From Deltaproteobacteria bacterium (GTDB lineage Bacteria; Desulfobacterota; UBA8473), in the NCBI GenBank assembly GCA_030643245.1, contig DAOWME010000159.1, positions 1 to 7,310 on the forward strand: 7,310 nucleotides of DNA, read 5' to 3'. The translations under genes and the position numbers were made by a program. The notes beneath the pieces were generated by a model. The model was not told where the DNA came from and made no database searches. It saw only the letters and a list, made by a program, of their open reading frames with translations. Below are positions 1 through 6,310 of this stretch, in pieces (positions within the stretch are counted from its first letter, which is position 1; the number at the start of each line of letters is the position of its first letter).

Positions 1-107
1 CAGATTTAGGTCAGATTTGTTCGATCTGAAAACGCAAAACCGCAGGAATAGTCGAACTATTTTGAGGATTTTGTGTTTGAAGATCGGGCAAAGATGGCCT
101 GAAGATG
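1..107. repeat. Long gap-free imperfect inverted repeat (52-bp hairpin, CGA triloop)
   Basis: Bases 1-52 pair with 56-107 with no gap, leaving the triloop CGA at 53-55. Hand counting gives 35 Watson-Crick pairs, 7 G-U wobbles and 10 mismatches. Six of the mismatches form three tandem G-A/A-G pairs (3-4 with 104-105, 14-15 with 93-94, 28-29 with 79-80). A fourth, messier internal loop lies at 40-44 opposite 64-68. The element reaches the first base of the window, so it may be longer. It lies 64 bp before the MORN gene start. A second small hairpin follows (GGGGA at 120-124 with TCCCC at 135-139). It could be the 3' UTR of an upstream gene, a REP/MITE-like repeat or a structured RNA. The structure is seen in the sequence; its function is unknown. 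Confidence 0.75.
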
Positions 108-170
108 AGATGCACAAATGGGGAAGTTATTTCGTCCCCGTCCCTTAGTCTCATGAAAGGAGGGATCAAG

Positions 171-425
171 ATGAAAATGATCAAAGTCTTGTTATTAGTT
201 TTCTGTTTTTCCACTGTTGGCATATCTGCTGCAATGGGGGGATGTATAAAAGGTGATTGTTTAAATGGAGAAGGGACTTACATCTCGTCTGACGGCAGTG
301 AATATGTGGGGCTATTTAAGGAAGGCAAGTTTCACGGGCAGGGAGTTTTCAGCTTTCCGGACGGCGGGAAAGACGTGGGGCAATTTGAGGATGGAAGGTA
401 TGTTGGGCCGTCACCGACCGAATGA
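171..425 (+). CDS. Small exported MORN-repeat protein
   Basis: An 84-residue protein starting at ATG 171, chosen because AAAGGAGGG (156-164) sits 6 nt upstream; an in-frame ATG at 105 lacks such a site. Residues 1-22 are a signal peptide: basic M-K-M-I-K, then a hydrophobic run ending in S-A-A. C25 follows M-G-G, so a non-canonical lipobox is possible but signal peptidase I cleavage near A20-A21 is equally plausible. The mature part has C25-x4-C30-x-N-G-x-G-T-Y, then about two and a half MORN repeats (YVGLFKEGKFHGQG at 45-58, DGGKDVGQFEDGRYVG at 64-79). MORN repeats are beta-hairpin scaffolds, often linked to membrane or protein contacts. The precise role is unknown. The stop codon overlaps the start of the next gene (ATGA), which suggests translational coupling. 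Confidence 0.85.
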   Translation: MKMIKVLLLVFCFSTVGISAAMGGCIKGDCLNGEGTYISSDGSEYVGLFKEGKFHGQGVFSFPDGGKDVGQFEDGRYVGPSPTE

Positions 426-1342
426 TTAATAATAAGCGCTATTACACCTTTAACCGGTTTCTCAAAGAAAAACTCAGTGTCAAGGTTCGCAAAGTATCTG
501 TAACTGCGGGGTTCACATGTCCAAATAGGGACGGAAAGGTGGGCTACGGTGGTTGCACTTATTGTCATAACCCTGGTTTTACCCCACCCGGCAGTGATAG
601 CAGGAAATCTATTCTAGCTCAGGTTGAAGAGGCAAAGTTAAGACTGCGGGATGGAGGGTTCAGAGGAAAGTTTTTGGCATACTTCCAGGCATACTCAAAC
701 ACCTATGCCCCTGTCAACACCCTTAGGATGTTGTACGATGAAGCATTGTATGATGACGATGTGGTAGGACTTGCCATAGGGACCAGACCGGACTGTGTGC
801 CCAATGAGGTGCTTTTACTTCTTGAGGAATACGCGGAAAAGCACCACGTGTGGGTTGAGTACGGCCTACAGTCTGCAAATGATAAGACTCTGAAGCATAT
901 CAACCGGGCCCATGACTATGCCCAGTTTGAAGATGCGGTGAAACGAACTCAGAACAGGGGCATATATATATGCGCCCATATTATTCTAGGCCTGCCGGGT
1001 GAAGATGAAGCACAGATGTATAAGACGGTGGACAGGTTGTCTCAATTGGGAATTGACGGGATTAAGATCCACCATTTGCAAGTGGTAAAGGGAACGGTGC
1101 TCGAAGAACAGTACCATAACGGGGAAGTAGAGGTGTTTTCCATAGAGGATTATGTATCTCTGATATGTAACGTAATAGAGAGAATTTCACCAGCAATGGT
1201 TATTCACAGACTCATAGGTGATATACGCTACGACCTGTTGGTGGCTCCCCGATGGATACTATCAAAGGCAGAAATAATATCTTGCATAGATAAAGAGCTG
1301 AAATGGAGAGATTGTTACCAAGGTATTGGCTACGGAGTGTAA
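422..1342 (+). CDS. Radical SAM protein, YhcC/YtqA (TIGR01212) family
   Basis: A 306-residue protein close to the length of E. coli YhcC. The radical SAM [4Fe-4S] cysteines are C33-x11-C45-x2-C48, the wider spacing typical of this family rather than the usual CxxxCxxC. Other family blocks recalled from YhcC are FQAYSNT (88-94), GTRPDC (120-125), EYGLQS (146-151), HIILGLPGE (186-194) and DGIKIHHLQVVKGT (212-225). Family members cleave S-adenosylmethionine to a 5'-deoxyadenosyl radical. The Bacillus homologue YtqA (MnmL) acts in wobble-uridine modification of tRNA together with the methyltransferase YtqB (MnmM). Whether this protein does the same is inference, and no MnmM gene is visible here. 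The start overlaps the MORN stop by ATGA and has no strong ribosome site of its own, so translation is probably coupled. The last ~20 residues are not diagnostic. Confidence 0.93.
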   Translation: MINNKRYYTFNRFLKEKLSVKVRKVSVTAGFTCPNRDGKVGYGGCTYCHNPGFTPPGSDSRKSILAQVEEAKLRLRDGGFRGKFLAYFQAYSNTYAPVNTLRMLYDEALYDDDVVGLAIGTRPDCVPNEVLLLLEEYAEKHHVWVEYGLQSANDKTLKHINRAHDYAQFEDAVKRTQNRGIYICAHIILGLPGEDEAQMYKTVDRLSQLGIDGIKIHHLQVVKGTVLEEQYHNGEVEVFSIEDYVSLICNVIERISPAMVIHRLIGDIRYDLLVAPRWILSKAEIISCIDKELKWRDCYQGIGYGV

Positions 1343-1461
1343 AGTCAGGAGAGGACCGGACACGATTAGATAGCGGTCTTTATCGCTATACCGCCAAATG
1401 CTTCGCCGGTGTTTGATTAGGGACGTGAAGGAAAGAATAATTTGCGTGGGGTGCCCTCCCC

Positions 1462-1583
1462 AACATCCGCATTCACTACGTCCACTTAAATCTCTTTTAG
1501 TAGATTAACAACTTCCGCCCAGAAAGAAAGACAGCACAACATGAGGATCGAAGCAATATTAACAGTAACTTCCGCATTCACTA
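1462..1583. repeat. Imperfect dispersed direct repeats
   Basis: AAC[A/T]TCCGCATTCACTA occurs at 1462-1478 and 1567-1583 (16 of 17 bases equal). A second shared piece, ATTAACA followed by ACTTCCGC, occurs at 1504-1518 and again at 1558-1575 with a 3-nt insertion (GTA). The copy at 1558-1583 therefore joins both pieces. A weak fourth relative (ACTCCGCAT) begins at 1605. Spacing is irregular and there is no CRISPR-like period. Confidence 0.55.
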
Positions 1584-1763
1584 TATCAGAAGGGGGTAAG
1601 ACCGACTCCGCATGACCGCTCTAGCACTAACATCAACTCAGATCGAACACCTTCGGAAGGGCACTCCTGTTTATCAAAGTATATCAAGAACATTCTTTTG
1701 TTCCTTTATAGTACAAGGTACTCTGCAATTAATATGCCAAAATGACGAAACATTTGTGGCATA

Positions 1764-1921
1764 CTCTGGGGCCTCTCAATAGAGGCCTTGGGGGAGACGA
1801 GTGATTTGGGGAAATATGAAGAGAGACCGAAGCCGTGGCAATATTGCCACAATCTTGGGCGAGACGGAGCGGGGAACTGATTACACTGGCTGCAATTAAG
1901 TGGGGCACATAGGCACCTATG
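1764..1921. other. Cluster of three compact hairpins
   Basis: Hairpin 1 is 1764-1793: GGCCTCT, loop CAAT, AGAGGCC, extended by wobble pairs to 13 gap-free pairs. Hairpin 2 is the perfect 16-bp palindrome GTGGCAATATTGCCAC at 1835-1850. Hairpin 3 is CATAG, loop GCAC, CTATG at 1908-1921. GAGAC occurs nearby at 1794, 1823 and 1861. No T-run follows any of them, so they are not intrinsic terminators. They may be protein-binding palindromes or parts of an unrecognised RNA; no promoter for such an RNA is evident. Confidence 0.4.
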
Positions 1922-1995
1922 AGGCAAAAAGACTCATCCGACCTTCCAACTTTTTCCCTTTGAGGGGTTAAGTTCTTAAAAAATTCATACTCAAA

Positions 1996-2050
1996 GCTTT
2001 TTTGAAATGTGAAAAAAACGCTTGACACATCGCGCTTGCTATGCTAACAA
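1996..2050 (+). promoter_or_regulatory. Predicted sigma-70-type promoter with UP-like A/T tract
   Basis: A perfect -35 TTGACA lies at 2022-2027. With a 17-bp spacer the -10 is TAACAA (2045-2050), preceded by TGC as an extended -10; the -10 itself is a poor match to TATAAT. The 25 bases before the -35 are rich in A and T runs (TTTTTTG and GAAAAAAAC), like an UP element. The predicted start is near 2056-2058. It drives the structured RNA and, by readthrough, the AOR gene. Confidence 0.65.
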
Positions 2051-2056
2051 ATAAAG

Positions 2057-2238
2057 GTGTAGGTGATAATGATCACGGTATGATTCTCGCTTGGATCCAG
2101 ATTCTTGGACTGAGACGGAAGGAACTTAGATTGAGCCAATGAAGGGGACAGGTGACCAAGGGATTTTCCTTAGGTCTGTTGATGCTTCCCTTTTAGCAGT
2201 TCAAAGCCTCCCGGACTGAGTCCGGGAGGCTTTTTTTT
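2057..2238 (+). ncRNA. Predicted structured leader RNA or small RNA before AOR
   Basis: About 180 nt lie between the promoter and the intrinsic terminator and contain no open frame with a ribosome site. Visible structures are: hairpin GTGAT/ATCAC (2063-2076, loop AATG); a stem TCTC (2085-2088) with GAGA (2112-2115) enclosing TCCA/TGGA (2096-2109); and a long arm 2142-2192. The arm pairs AAGGG/CCCTT, GACA/TGTT, GACC/GGTC and AAGG/CCTT around a GATTTT loop, with a GGT bulge (2151-2153) and a single bulged A (2172). GGACTGAG occurs at 2107-2114 and again inside the terminator (2213-2220). It could be a cis-acting attenuation leader for AOR or a separate small RNA. I could not match it to the Moco/Tuco, 6S or SRP consensus by eye. 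The boundaries are predicted. Confidence 0.5.
2205..2238 (+). terminator. Strong rho-independent terminator
   Basis: AGCCTCCCGGACT (2205-2217) is perfectly complementary to AGTCCGGGAGGCT (2219-2231), followed by eight T (2231-2238). The practical fold has a GC-rich stem and a short loop around CTGAG. It lies 28 bp before the AOR start codon, leaving no room for another promoter, so AOR expression needs readthrough or conditional opening of this stem. No clear competing antiterminator was found by eye. Confidence 0.92.
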
Positions 2239-2266
2239 ATTTTGAAGCATTTTAAGGAGGAGCAAC

Positions 2267-4258
2267 ATGTATGCCTATGCGGGTAAGATACTCTTTGTGG
2301 ATTTGACAAAGGGCCGATTTAAAGAAGAGGAAGTACCGGAAGAGACTTACAAAAAATTCATAGGCGGGTATGGCTTGGGGGTAAAAGTTTTATATGAGAA
2401 GATGAAAGGTGGGGTTGACCCCTTAGGTCCGGATAACATCTTAGGATTCTTAACCGGCCCATTGAACGGGACAGGTGTCATCGGTAGCGGCAGATACATG
2501 GTGATAGGAAAATCTCCTTTAACGGGCGGATGGGGTGACGGCAACTCCGGGGGGCATTTTGCCCAGGCCCTCAAACAGACGGGATACGATGGTGTTTTCT
2601 TTACAGGAATATCCAAAAAACCCGTTTACCTGGTATTGACCGATACAGTTCAAGAGCTGAGAGATGCTGGCAGTCTGTGGGGAAAGGATACCGTTGAGAC
2701 GGAGGATTTCATCCTGGAAGAGCTGGGAGATAAGGGGTTCAAGTTATCCTGTATCGGGCCGGCTGGTGAGAAGTTATCCCTGATTTCCGGTATTGTAAAT
2801 GATAAGGGACGAATTGCTGCAAGGGCGGGTTTGGGCGCTGTGATGGGATCAAAGAACCTGAAAGCCATAGCGGTTAAAGGTGCCCACAAAGTTTCCGTGG
2901 CGGATCCTGACAGGTTGAAAGAACTCAATTCAAAGATAAGACCGTTATTCGCTTTGCGCCCCTCAAAGCTTCAGGACTTTCTCAATAAAAAGTTGACCCC
3001 TCTTCTTCCGCTTCTTATAAAGTTAAGGGTTCCCCTTCCTCCGCCCGATCAAAAACTGGTCGCCCAACTATTCTCGGATTACGGAACATCCAGCTTTGTT
3101 GCTGCCTCATCAGAGACTCAGGATTCCCCAATAAAAAATTGGTCGGGTGTCGCATACAAGGATTTCCCCATGAGGACCATGTCATCAAAGATAAGTGACG
3201 ATAATGTGGTGAAGTATGTAAAAAGGAAATTCGCATGCAGCACTTGCCCGGTGGCTTGTGGCGGTATTGTGGAGGTGAAAGGAGGGAAGTATCCACTAAA
3301 GGAATCCCACAAACCTGAGTATGAAACCATATCAGCCTTTGGAAGTATAATACTCAATGATGATATGGAATCGATCCTCAAGGCAAATGATATGTGTAAT
3401 AGGGCTGGGATGGATACCATCTCTGCTGGAGCCACTATCGCTTTTGCTATGGAATGTTATGAGAATGGTTTGATTTCCAAAGAGGATTCAGACGGGATTG
3501 AATTGAAGTGGGGGGACTCGGATGCGGTCTTGAATATGCTGGATAGGATGATAAAGAGAGAGGGTTTTGGAGACGCGCTGGCGGATGGGTGCAAGGCAGC
3601 AGCAAAAAAGATAGGGAAAGGGTCGGAAAAGTATGCCATGCATGTGGGAGGTCAGGAGATCCCCATGCATGACCCCAGGCTTAACCCTGGCTTTGGGACT
3701 ACTTATGTCACTGACCCGACTCCTGGAAGACATACTCAGGCCGGACTAGGTTTTGATGAGATGGGTTTGGGACTGATGGATGAGAAACTCTTGTCAGGTT
3801 ATGACTTGCAGAAACGAAAGAAATACGATTACAGCGATAAGGGGAAAAAGGGTGTACTGGTGAGCAGTTATGGCCAGATAATAAACTGTGCCGGTCTTTG
3901 TATGTTTCATTTCTTCGTGGTACCTACATATCCGCTCCTTGATTATTTGAAGGCGGCTACCGGATGGGATCTCACCCAGGAAGAATTGATTACCACGGGA
4001 ATAAGGATACAAACATTGAGGCAGCTCTTCAATGTCAGAGAGGGGATTGTGCCTAAGGATTTTGTTTTACCCGAGAAAGTTGCCGGCACTCCGCCCCTTT
4101 CCGATGGTCCTCTCAAAGGGGTAACTATCGACATAGATGCTTTAAAAGCCGATTACTTTAAGGAAATTGGGTGGGACTACATTACGGGAATGCCCTCGGA
4201 TGAAAAAATCAAGGAGCTGTCTTTGGAAGAGTACGCGAAGTGTCTCAAATCATCTTAA
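2267..4258 (+). CDS. Aldehyde ferredoxin oxidoreductase (AOR) family tungsto/molybdoenzyme
   Basis: A 663-residue cytoplasmic enzyme. AOR-family members carry a bis-pyranopterin W (or Mo) cofactor and one [4Fe-4S] cluster and typically interconvert aldehydes and carboxylates with ferredoxin. The N-terminal AOR domain is clear (YAGKILFVDLTKG at 4-16, IGGYGLG 32-38, GRYMVIGKSPLTGGWGD 75-91). Cluster ligands are C324-x2-C327-x3-C331 and C545 in the GLC motif. Further blocks are KPEYETISAFGS (349-360), NRAGMDTISAG (378-388) and TDPTPGRHTQ (482-491). The two pterin-site motifs have N378 and N540 where Pyrococcus AOR, as I recall, has D. Residues ~225-265 are a leucine/proline/lysine-rich stretch that appears longer than in typical ~600-residue AORs. 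The start ATG has AAGGAGG (2254-2260) 6 nt upstream. The substrate is not predictable; class II benzoyl-CoA reductase BamB is a related, similar-sized alternative, but no Bam partners are present. A MoaD-like gene follows after 9 bp. Confidence 0.93.
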   Translation: MYAYAGKILFVDLTKGRFKEEEVPEETYKKFIGGYGLGVKVLYEKMKGGVDPLGPDNILGFLTGPLNGTGVIGSGRYMVIGKSPLTGGWGDGNSGGHFAQALKQTGYDGVFFTGISKKPVYLVLTDTVQELRDAGSLWGKDTVETEDFILEELGDKGFKLSCIGPAGEKLSLISGIVNDKGRIAARAGLGAVMGSKNLKAIAVKGAHKVSVADPDRLKELNSKIRPLFALRPSKLQDFLNKKLTPLLPLLIKLRVPLPPPDQKLVAQLFSDYGTSSFVAASSETQDSPIKNWSGVAYKDFPMRTMSSKISDDNVVKYVKRKFACSTCPVACGGIVEVKGGKYPLKESHKPEYETISAFGSIILNDDMESILKANDMCNRAGMDTISAGATIAFAMECYENGLISKEDSDGIELKWGDSDAVLNMLDRMIKREGFGDALADGCKAAAKKIGKGSEKYAMHVGGQEIPMHDPRLNPGFGTTYVTDPTPGRHTQAGLGFDEMGLGLMDEKLLSGYDLQKRKKYDYSDKGKKGVLVSSYGQIINCAGLCMFHFFVVPTYPLLDYLKAATGWDLTQEELITTGIRIQTLRQLFNVREGIVPKDFVLPEKVAGTPPLSDGPLKGVTIDIDALKADYFKEIGWDYITGMPSDEKIKELSLEEYAKCLKSS

Positions 4259-4267
4259 GCCGGGATT

Positions 4268-4546
4268 TTGAACGTGGCAGAGGTCAATATTCTCGGCATA
4301 TTTGGCAATCGCTTCCTAAAGGAAAGCTTTAGTTTAGATTTGGAAGAAAAGCTATCCATCAAGAAGTTTTTTTCAAAGATCGACAGGCATCTAAAGGTGA
4401 GGCTTTTCAAAAAGATTATTCGAAGATTACCTGACGGGGTTGTAATCATGATCAATGGTCAACTTGTCCACTCTCCGGCAAAGTATGATGTTCCTATAAA
4501 GGATAGCGACCAGGTATCTATAATTAGGATTATTGCTGGGGGGTGA
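4268..4546 (+). CDS. MoaD/ThiS-like beta-grasp sulfur-carrier protein
   Basis: A 92-residue protein with a ubiquitin-like beta-grasp pattern: first strand VNILGIFG (6-13), hydrophobic strand plus turn VVIMINGQLV (58-67), then DSDQVSIIRIIAGG (79-92) ending in the C-terminal Gly-Gly that is adenylated and thiocarboxylated in MoaD and ThiS. MoaD, with MoaE, supplies sulfur for the molybdopterin dithiolene. Its place 9 bp after the AOR gene suggests a dedicated role in pterin cofactor supply for that enzyme, which is inference from context. The start is uncertain: TTG 4268 gives the length used, and GTG 4274 is an alternative two codons in. No ATG is in frame before the first strand and no strong ribosome site is present, so translation may be coupled to AOR. 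Residues 14-57 are long and basic for MoaD. ThiS is a less likely reading, since no thiamine genes are nearby. Confidence 0.85.
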   Translation: MNVAEVNILGIFGNRFLKESFSLDLEEKLSIKKFFSKIDRHLKVRLFKKIIRRLPDGVVIMINGQLVHSPAKYDVPIKDSDQVSIIRIIAGG

Positions 4547-4616
4547 GGAATCGTTAACGTAACATCTTTAGTGTTCATTCAAAAATGAGATATTTTTTAA
4601 CCGGAGAGGGATAGAA

Positions 4617-5417
4617 ATGGGAAAGATAACGATCTTAAATTTACAGAGGATGAAGGATGAAGGACAAAAAATAACGATGCTTACCGCCTATGATTACCCA
4701 ACTGCCAGGATACTAGATAGCTGTGGAGTGGATATCCTGTTAGTTGGTGACTCGGTGGGCAATGTCATTCTGGGAGAAGCGAATACCCTTCCCGTATCTG
4801 TTGAGGCTATGATTCACCACACCAAGGCGGTTGTTAAGGCCTCTGAGAGTTCGCTGGTCGTCATAGACATGCCCTTTATGTCATATCAGATAAGCATAGA
4901 GGATGCCAGGAGGAATGCGGGAAGGATGATGAAGGAGACCGGGGTTGAGGCCGTTAAGCTTGAGGGGGGGGCTGGTATGGAGGATACCATCAGGGCTATT
5001 ACGGATATAGACATACCGGTGATGGCCCATATCGGCTTGACACCCCAGTCAATCCACCGGATGGGTGGGTATCGGGTTCAGGGAAAGGAAGATAAACAGA
5101 GAGAGAAGCTCTTGGCCGATGCTCTGGCGATTGAACGGGCGGGCGCCTTTTCTGTCGTCCTGGAGGCGATCCCCAGCAAGCTGGGAGAAGAGATTACCAA
5201 ACGGTTGAAAATTCCAACTATAGGTATCGGAGCAGGTGTGAGGTGTGACGGCCAAGTGCTGGTAATCAACGATTTACTGGGGCTATCTGGAGAGTTTCGG
5301 CCGAAGTTTGTGAAAAAATATGTAAATCTGGAGGAGATCATATCCAAATCAGTTAAAGAGTATATCTCAGAGGTGAGGAGTGAAGCCTTTCCCGGTGATG
5401 AACACAGCTTTCATTGA
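4617..5417 (+). CDS. panB: 3-methyl-2-oxobutanoate hydroxymethyltransferase (ketopantoate hydroxymethyltransferase)
   Basis: A 266-residue TIM-barrel enzyme, full length compared with the 264 residues of E. coli PanB. It transfers the one-carbon unit of 5,10-methylene-tetrahydrofolate to alpha-ketoisovalerate, giving ketopantoate, the first step of pantothenate synthesis. Family blocks are TAYDYPTARI (23-32), LVGDSVGN (42-49), HHTKAV (67-72), DMPFMSY (84-90), VKLEGG (113-118) and HIGLTPQS (138-145). The metal ligands expected from E. coli are present as D45, D84 and E116, and the catalytic acid as E183. GGAGAGGG (4603-4610) lies 6 nt before the ATG. The gene follows the MoaD-like gene by 70 bp and starts a panBCD cluster. 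The only hint of a break in that gap is a weak 5-bp A/T hairpin with a T-run. Confidence 0.98.
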   Translation: MGKITILNLQRMKDEGQKITMLTAYDYPTARILDSCGVDILLVGDSVGNVILGEANTLPVSVEAMIHHTKAVVKASESSLVVIDMPFMSYQISIEDARRNAGRMMKETGVEAVKLEGGAGMEDTIRAITDIDIPVMAHIGLTPQSIHRMGGYRVQGKEDKQREKLLADALAIERAGAFSVVLEAIPSKLGEEITKRLKIPTIGIGAGVRCDGQVLVINDLLGLSGEFRPKFVKKYVNLEEIISKSVKEYISEVRSEAFPGDEHSFH

Positions 5418-5443
5418 TGTGAGGATGCGGGAGGGTTGTACTT

Positions 5444-6310
5444 ATGATCAAGGTGATAACCAGCGTCAAAGCAATGCAGGCATTCTCCGAGAAATCACGC
5501 TTGAGTGGCAAGACAATCGCCCTGGTTCCCACTATGGGTTTTTTCCACCAGGGTCATCTCAAGCTTATGGAGGAGGGCAGGAAAAAAGCGGATTTTTTGA
5601 TAATCAGTATATTCGTTAACCCTACTCAATTTGGTGTTGGAGAAGACCTTGAAAAATATCCAAGGGATTTCGAGAGAGACAAAAGGTTAGCGGACGAGGT
5701 TGGCGTTAATGTCATCTTTTCCCCTTCTGTTACGGAGATGTACCCTAAAGGGTATCAGACTTATGTGAATGTGGAGGAAGTGACCAAGAACCTATGCGGT
5801 ATTTCGAGACCCACTCACTTCCGAGGGGTTGCAACCATAGTTGCAAAGCTGTTTAATATTATTAAGCCACATTTTGCCCTTTTTGGAGAAAAGGACTATC
5901 AACAGTTGGTAACCATAAAGCAGATGGAGAAAGACCTGAATTTTGATATAGAGATAGTGGGAATTAGTACTTTTCGCGAGAAGGACGGTCTTGCCATGAG
6001 TTCCAGAAATACCTATCTGAGCCCCGAAGAGCGTGCAGCGGCCATCAGTTTAAACAGGGCGCTCCATAAGGCAAGAGACATGTTTGGATCAGGTGAAAGA
6101 ATGGTTGACAATATTCTTCAAGAGGTTGAAAAGGTAATTGCGTCAGAGAGTCTCACTAAGATCGAATATATAAAGATATGTGATTCCCAAACGATTGAAG
6201 ATATCGAGGTCATTGATAGAAATGCGGTTTTAGTAATAGCAGTGAAGATTGGCCGCACCAGGCTAATCGACAATTTGGTTTTTGAGTGTGTGGAACGAGA
6301 GATTTCATGA
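5444..6310 (+). CDS. panC: Pantothenate synthetase (pantoate--beta-alanine ligase)
   Basis: A 288-residue cytoplasmic ligase of normal family length (~280). It activates D-pantoate with ATP to pantoyl-adenylate and couples it to beta-alanine. The class I nucleotidyltransferase fold is marked by VPTMGFFHQGH (28-38) with the H35-x-x-H38 ATP motif, FVNPTQFG (57-64), HFRGVATIVAKLFNI (125-139), FGEKDYQQL (147-155) and the KMSKS-like loop DGLAMSSRN (181-189). All active-site motifs are intact. GCGGGAGGG (5427-5435) is 8 nt before the ATG. It lies 26 bp after panB and 16 bp before panD, whose product supplies its beta-alanine. Confidence 0.98.
   Translation: MIKVITSVKAMQAFSEKSRLSGKTIALVPTMGFFHQGHLKLMEEGRKKADFLIISIFVNPTQFGVGEDLEKYPRDFERDKRLADEVGVNVIFSPSVTEMYPKGYQTYVNVEEVTKNLCGISRPTHFRGVATIVAKLFNIIKPHFALFGEKDYQQLVTIKQMEKDLNFDIEIVGISTFREKDGLAMSSRNTYLSPEERAAAISLNRALHKARDMFGSGERMVDNILQEVEKVIASESLTKIEYIKICDSQTIEDIEVIDRNAVLVIAVKIGRTRLIDNLVFECVEREIS

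Larger units (their letters stand above)
1343..2021. other. 679-bp non-coding region, no supported gene
   Basis: All frames on both strands are broken by stops. The longest open stretches (minus strand, 1706-1927 and 1729-2028) have no ribosome site, recognisable motif or coding character. No intrinsic terminator follows the radical SAM stop: the hairpin ATAGCG (1370-1375) with CGCTAT (1384-1389) has no T-run. Contents are imperfect direct repeats at 1462-1583, a small hairpin AGTAC/GTACT at 1710-1722, three compact hairpins at 1764-1921, and an A/T-rich tract running into the promoter at 2022. It could be a decayed gene or a hairpin-rich regulatory spacer; I cannot assign an origin. Confidence 0.7.

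Noticed and set aside
1462..1620. Degenerate CRISPR array from the TCCGC-containing repeats
   Set aside because: Spacing is irregular (about 48, 57 and 36 bp), units differ in length, and no cas genes are present.
1706..2028. Overlapping minus-strand open frames of 73 and 99 codons
   Set aside because: No ribosome site, no recognisable motif, Cys/Pro/Ser-rich chance composition, and overlap with hairpins and the promoter.
2110..2140. SRP RNA-like string CGGAAGGAA in the leader
   Set aside because: The bases before GGAA cannot form the closing stem of the SRP domain IV hairpin, and the symmetric loop partner is missing.
4574..4598. Possible terminator between moaD-like gene and panB (TCATT/AATGA hairpin plus six T)
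   Set aside because: The stem is only 5 A/T-rich pairs and the T-run is offset, so it is too weak to call.
5380..5619. 79-codon plus-strand frame spanning the panB-panC junction
   Set aside because: It is an out-of-frame shadow of well-supported panB and panC.
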